64,000 nucleotides of DNA, taken from the NCBI RefSeq assembly GCF_011305995.1, contig NZ_CP049910.1, forward strand, positions 2,170,001 to 2,234,000. The letters run 5' to 3'. This document shows, piece after piece, positions 62,395 through 64,000 of the stretch. The translations under genes were made by a program, and so were the position numbers. Below the pieces are notes generated by a model. That model was not told the origin of the DNA. It ran no database searches and was given only the letters and a program-made list of their open reading frames with translations. Position 1 is the stretch's first letter. Every line of letters begins with the position of its first letter. The stretch comes from Diaphorobacter sp. HDW4A (GTDB taxonomy: Bacteria > Pseudomonadota > Gammaproteobacteria > Burkholderiales > Burkholderiaceae_C).

Positions 62395-63768
62395 TCAGGC
62401 TGCTGCGAGCTTCATTTCGCCGAGGCGGCGGCGATACGGCCCGAGCGCCAGGATGAAGAACAGCACGGTGAAGACCATCAGCGAGACCACCGAGGTCAGC
62501 GCCCAGCGCAGGCCATCGGCACCATGGGTGCCTGCGAAATAGTCGCTGAGCGCGCCGGTCACCATCGGACCCAAGCCCACGCCGAGCAAAGTGACGAACA
62601 GGTTCAGCAGCGCTGCGCCCACGCCGCGTTCGCTCGGGCTCACCATCTGGCTGACCGCGCTGTAGGAGAGCGTGGGCCACCAGCTTGCGAAGAAGGCGAA
62701 GATCAGCACGAACAGCATGGCGTGCGGAATCTGCATGCTGCCGAGCGTCCAGAACGCGTTGGTCGGCCACTGGAACACGGCGATGCCGGCGGGCAGAGAG
62801 ATGAGTGCTCCGAGCGCGGGCAGTCCCAGCTGCCAGCGGGAGTCGCGCTGGCAAAGGCGGTCGCTCAGCCAGCCGCAAAACACCGCGCCCACGACCGCGC
62901 CTACGCCGCTCGCGAGGCCGAACGCCAGACCGGCGTGTGCGATGCTCATGCCGTGCACGCGCATGAAGAAGGCCGGTGCCCAGACGCCATAGCCGTAGCC
63001 CGTGATCGCCGCAATGCCGCAGGCGATGGCCACGTTGCGCAGCGGCTTCATGGTCAACAGGCGCTGTGACTGGCGCAGCAGCGATTCTTGCGGAGCACTG
63101 CTCGCTGCGCCCGGTTGGGCCGCCGCCGTCTCGAATGCGCCGCGCACCGGCTCCTTCACGAACAGATAGACGATCAGGCTCAGCAGTATGCCCGGAATGC
63201 CGAACGCGAGAAACGCTGCGCGCCAGCCGTAGGCCTGGGCGATGAGGCCGCCGATAGACAGGCCCAGCAGCACGCCGAGATTCGGGCCCATCATGAAGAA
63301 GCTGATCGCGAGCGAGCGGCGCTTGGGCGGGTACATGTCGGCGATCATCGAGATCGACGGTGCCATGCCGCCAGCCTCGCCCACCGCCACGCTCATGCGG
63401 GCGATGAACAGTTGCCAGTAATGCGTCGCCATGCCGCAGCCTATAGTGGCCAGGCTCCAGATGCCGCAGCAGATCGCGACGATGGTGCGGCGGTTGTGCT
63501 TGTCGGCCATGCGGCCTACGGGAATGCCGAGCGCCGCGTAGAGCAGGCCGAACGCGAGGCCGGTGAGCATGCCGATCTGCGTGTCGGTGGCGTTGAATTC
63601 GGCCTTGATCGGTTCAATCAGGATCGATACTACCTGCCGGTCGATGTAGGAAAAGATATAAACCGTAGCCAGCAGCGCGAGGCTGAGGTGGGTGCGCCAA
63701 GTGACGGCGGGGGGATGTTGGGGTGTAGGCATGAGTGGCATCGTGCGTGCTCCGAAACTGTGCGCCAT
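62395..63768 (-). CDS. MFS transporter
   Basis: 457 aa, with about 12 hydrophobic helices. Starts AHSFGARTMPLMPTPQHPPA; an internal ATG at 63741 is also possible. Helix 1/2 region YIFSYIDRQVVSILIEPIKA and the loop GIPVGRMADKHNRRTI match the permease at 57987. Helix 10-11 segment SYSAVSQMVSPSERGVGAAL is well formed. Likely uptake of an organic acid or steroid-like compound used by the Rieske pathway. It is the first gene of a - strand run MFS-SDR-Rieske. Confidence 0.9.
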   Translation of the reverse strand: MAHSFGARTMPLMPTPQHPPAVTWRTHLSLALLATVYIFSYIDRQVVSILIEPIKAEFNATDTQIGMLTGLAFGLLYAALGIPVGRMADKHNRRTIVAICCGIWSLATIGCGMATHYWQLFIARMSVAVGEAGGMAPSISMIADMYPPKRRSLAISFFMMGPNLGVLLGLSIGGLIAQAYGWRAAFLAFGIPGILLSLIVYLFVKEPVRGAFETAAAQPGAASSAPQESLLRQSQRLLTMKPLRNVAIACGIAAITGYGYGVWAPAFFMRVHGMSIAHAGLAFGLASGVGAVVGAVFCGWLSDRLCQRDSRWQLGLPALGALISLPAGIAVFQWPTNAFWTLGSMQIPHAMLFVLIFAFFASWWPTLSYSAVSQMVSPSERGVGAALLNLFVTLLGVGLGPMVTGALSDYFAGTHGADGLRWALTSVVSLMVFTVLFFILALGPYRRRLGEMKLAAA

Positions 63769-63858
63769 CGTCCCTTTGGACGACGCTAGGGAAATCCTTA
63801 GTACTCAATATCCTCACGGTTCGCGCCAGATAATTCATACCCTTCAGGAGACCTGACA

Positions 63859-64000
63859 GTGACCCAATCCCCATCGTTTGACACCATCGCCCAGCTGCAG
63901 CAGGCGCAGAAAAAGGCCTTCATTGCGCAGGGTGCCGTCAGCGCCGACCTGCGCCAGCAGCGCCTGCAGCAGGTGATCGACCTGCTCGTGGAATGCCAGG
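63859..64000 (+). CDS. Aldehyde dehydrogenase, N-terminal part (coniferyl-aldehyde type)
   Basis: 47 codons from GTG 63859 (CAGGAG eight bases upstream) to the window end. FDTIAQLQQAQKKAFIAQGA and DLRQQRLQQVIDLLVECQ match the start of NAD-dependent aldehyde dehydrogenases of the coniferyl-aldehyde type. It would oxidise the aldehyde made by the GMC enzyme. Divergent from the MFS gene with a 90-base shared promoter. Confidence 0.75.
   Translation, partial: MTQSPSFDTIAQLQQAQKKAFIAQGAVSADLRQQRLQQVIDLLVECQ

Overview
The window is high-GC bacterial DNA with short gaps and frequent 4-base start/stop overlaps. Its content points to a betaproteobacterium of the Comamonadaceae (Comamonas/Delftia/Acidovorax-like): three orphan Bug-type solute receptors, many CoA-dependent catabolic genes, an IPTL-CTERM protein and a Comamonadaceae-type intergenic repeat. 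The family placement is inference; no rRNA or tRNA gene is visible.

Region 1 (1-11567, + strand) is one long operon-like run: the end of a branched-chain-type ABC importer (livM, livG, livF), an amidohydrolase, a class III CoA-transferase, two acyl-CoA dehydrogenases, an enoyl-CoA hydratase, an Old Yellow Enzyme-type reductase, an SDR, a Bug receptor and an iron alcohol dehydrogenase. It reads as uptake, CoA activation and beta-oxidation-like breakdown of an unknown organic acid. A convergent block (11645-14572, -) holds a Bug receptor, CoA-transferase and enoyl-CoA hydratase, divergent from an IclR regulator.

Region 2 (15513-32828) is a second catabolic block: Bug, racemase-like protein, acyl-CoA dehydrogenase, HMG-CoA lyase, enoyl-CoA hydratase and CoA-transferase (-), a divergent MmgE/PrpD protein, a LacI regulator, an MBL-fold hydrolase and a complete livKHMGF importer. 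The same 12-base operator (TGAAACGGTTCA) lies before the CoA-transferase operon, the MmgE gene and livK, which ties the block to the LacI protein. A lower-GC TetR-MFS-SDR cassette with its own twin operators sits inside it.

Region 3 (about 33.2-48.9 kb) is accessory DNA and a graveyard of mobile elements. It has an ICE-type DUF3577 gene cut by an IS3-family end, a large Ig/beta-helix surface protein cut at its 5' side, a decaying RHS toxin gene with an AT-rich tip and an intact ankyrin-repeat gene in the immunity position, then IS30, IS3 and IS1182 elements cut into one another. RND-pump and IS630 scraps, a kelch/IPTL-CTERM protein and a 140-bp inverted-repeat element follow.

Region 4 (48.9-64 kb) returns to core-like DNA: an Lrp regulator, a GST, a MarR-GNAT fusion with twin operators, an SDR-MaoC-thiolase set followed by a LuxR-type regulator, panD, and a GMC oxidoreductase-MFS-EthD run facing a Rieske oxygenase-SDR-MFS run and the start of an aldehyde dehydrogenase. 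The oxygenase type, the two permeases and the LuxR regulator suggest breakdown of a steroid- or terpenoid-like hydrophobic substrate; this is inference.
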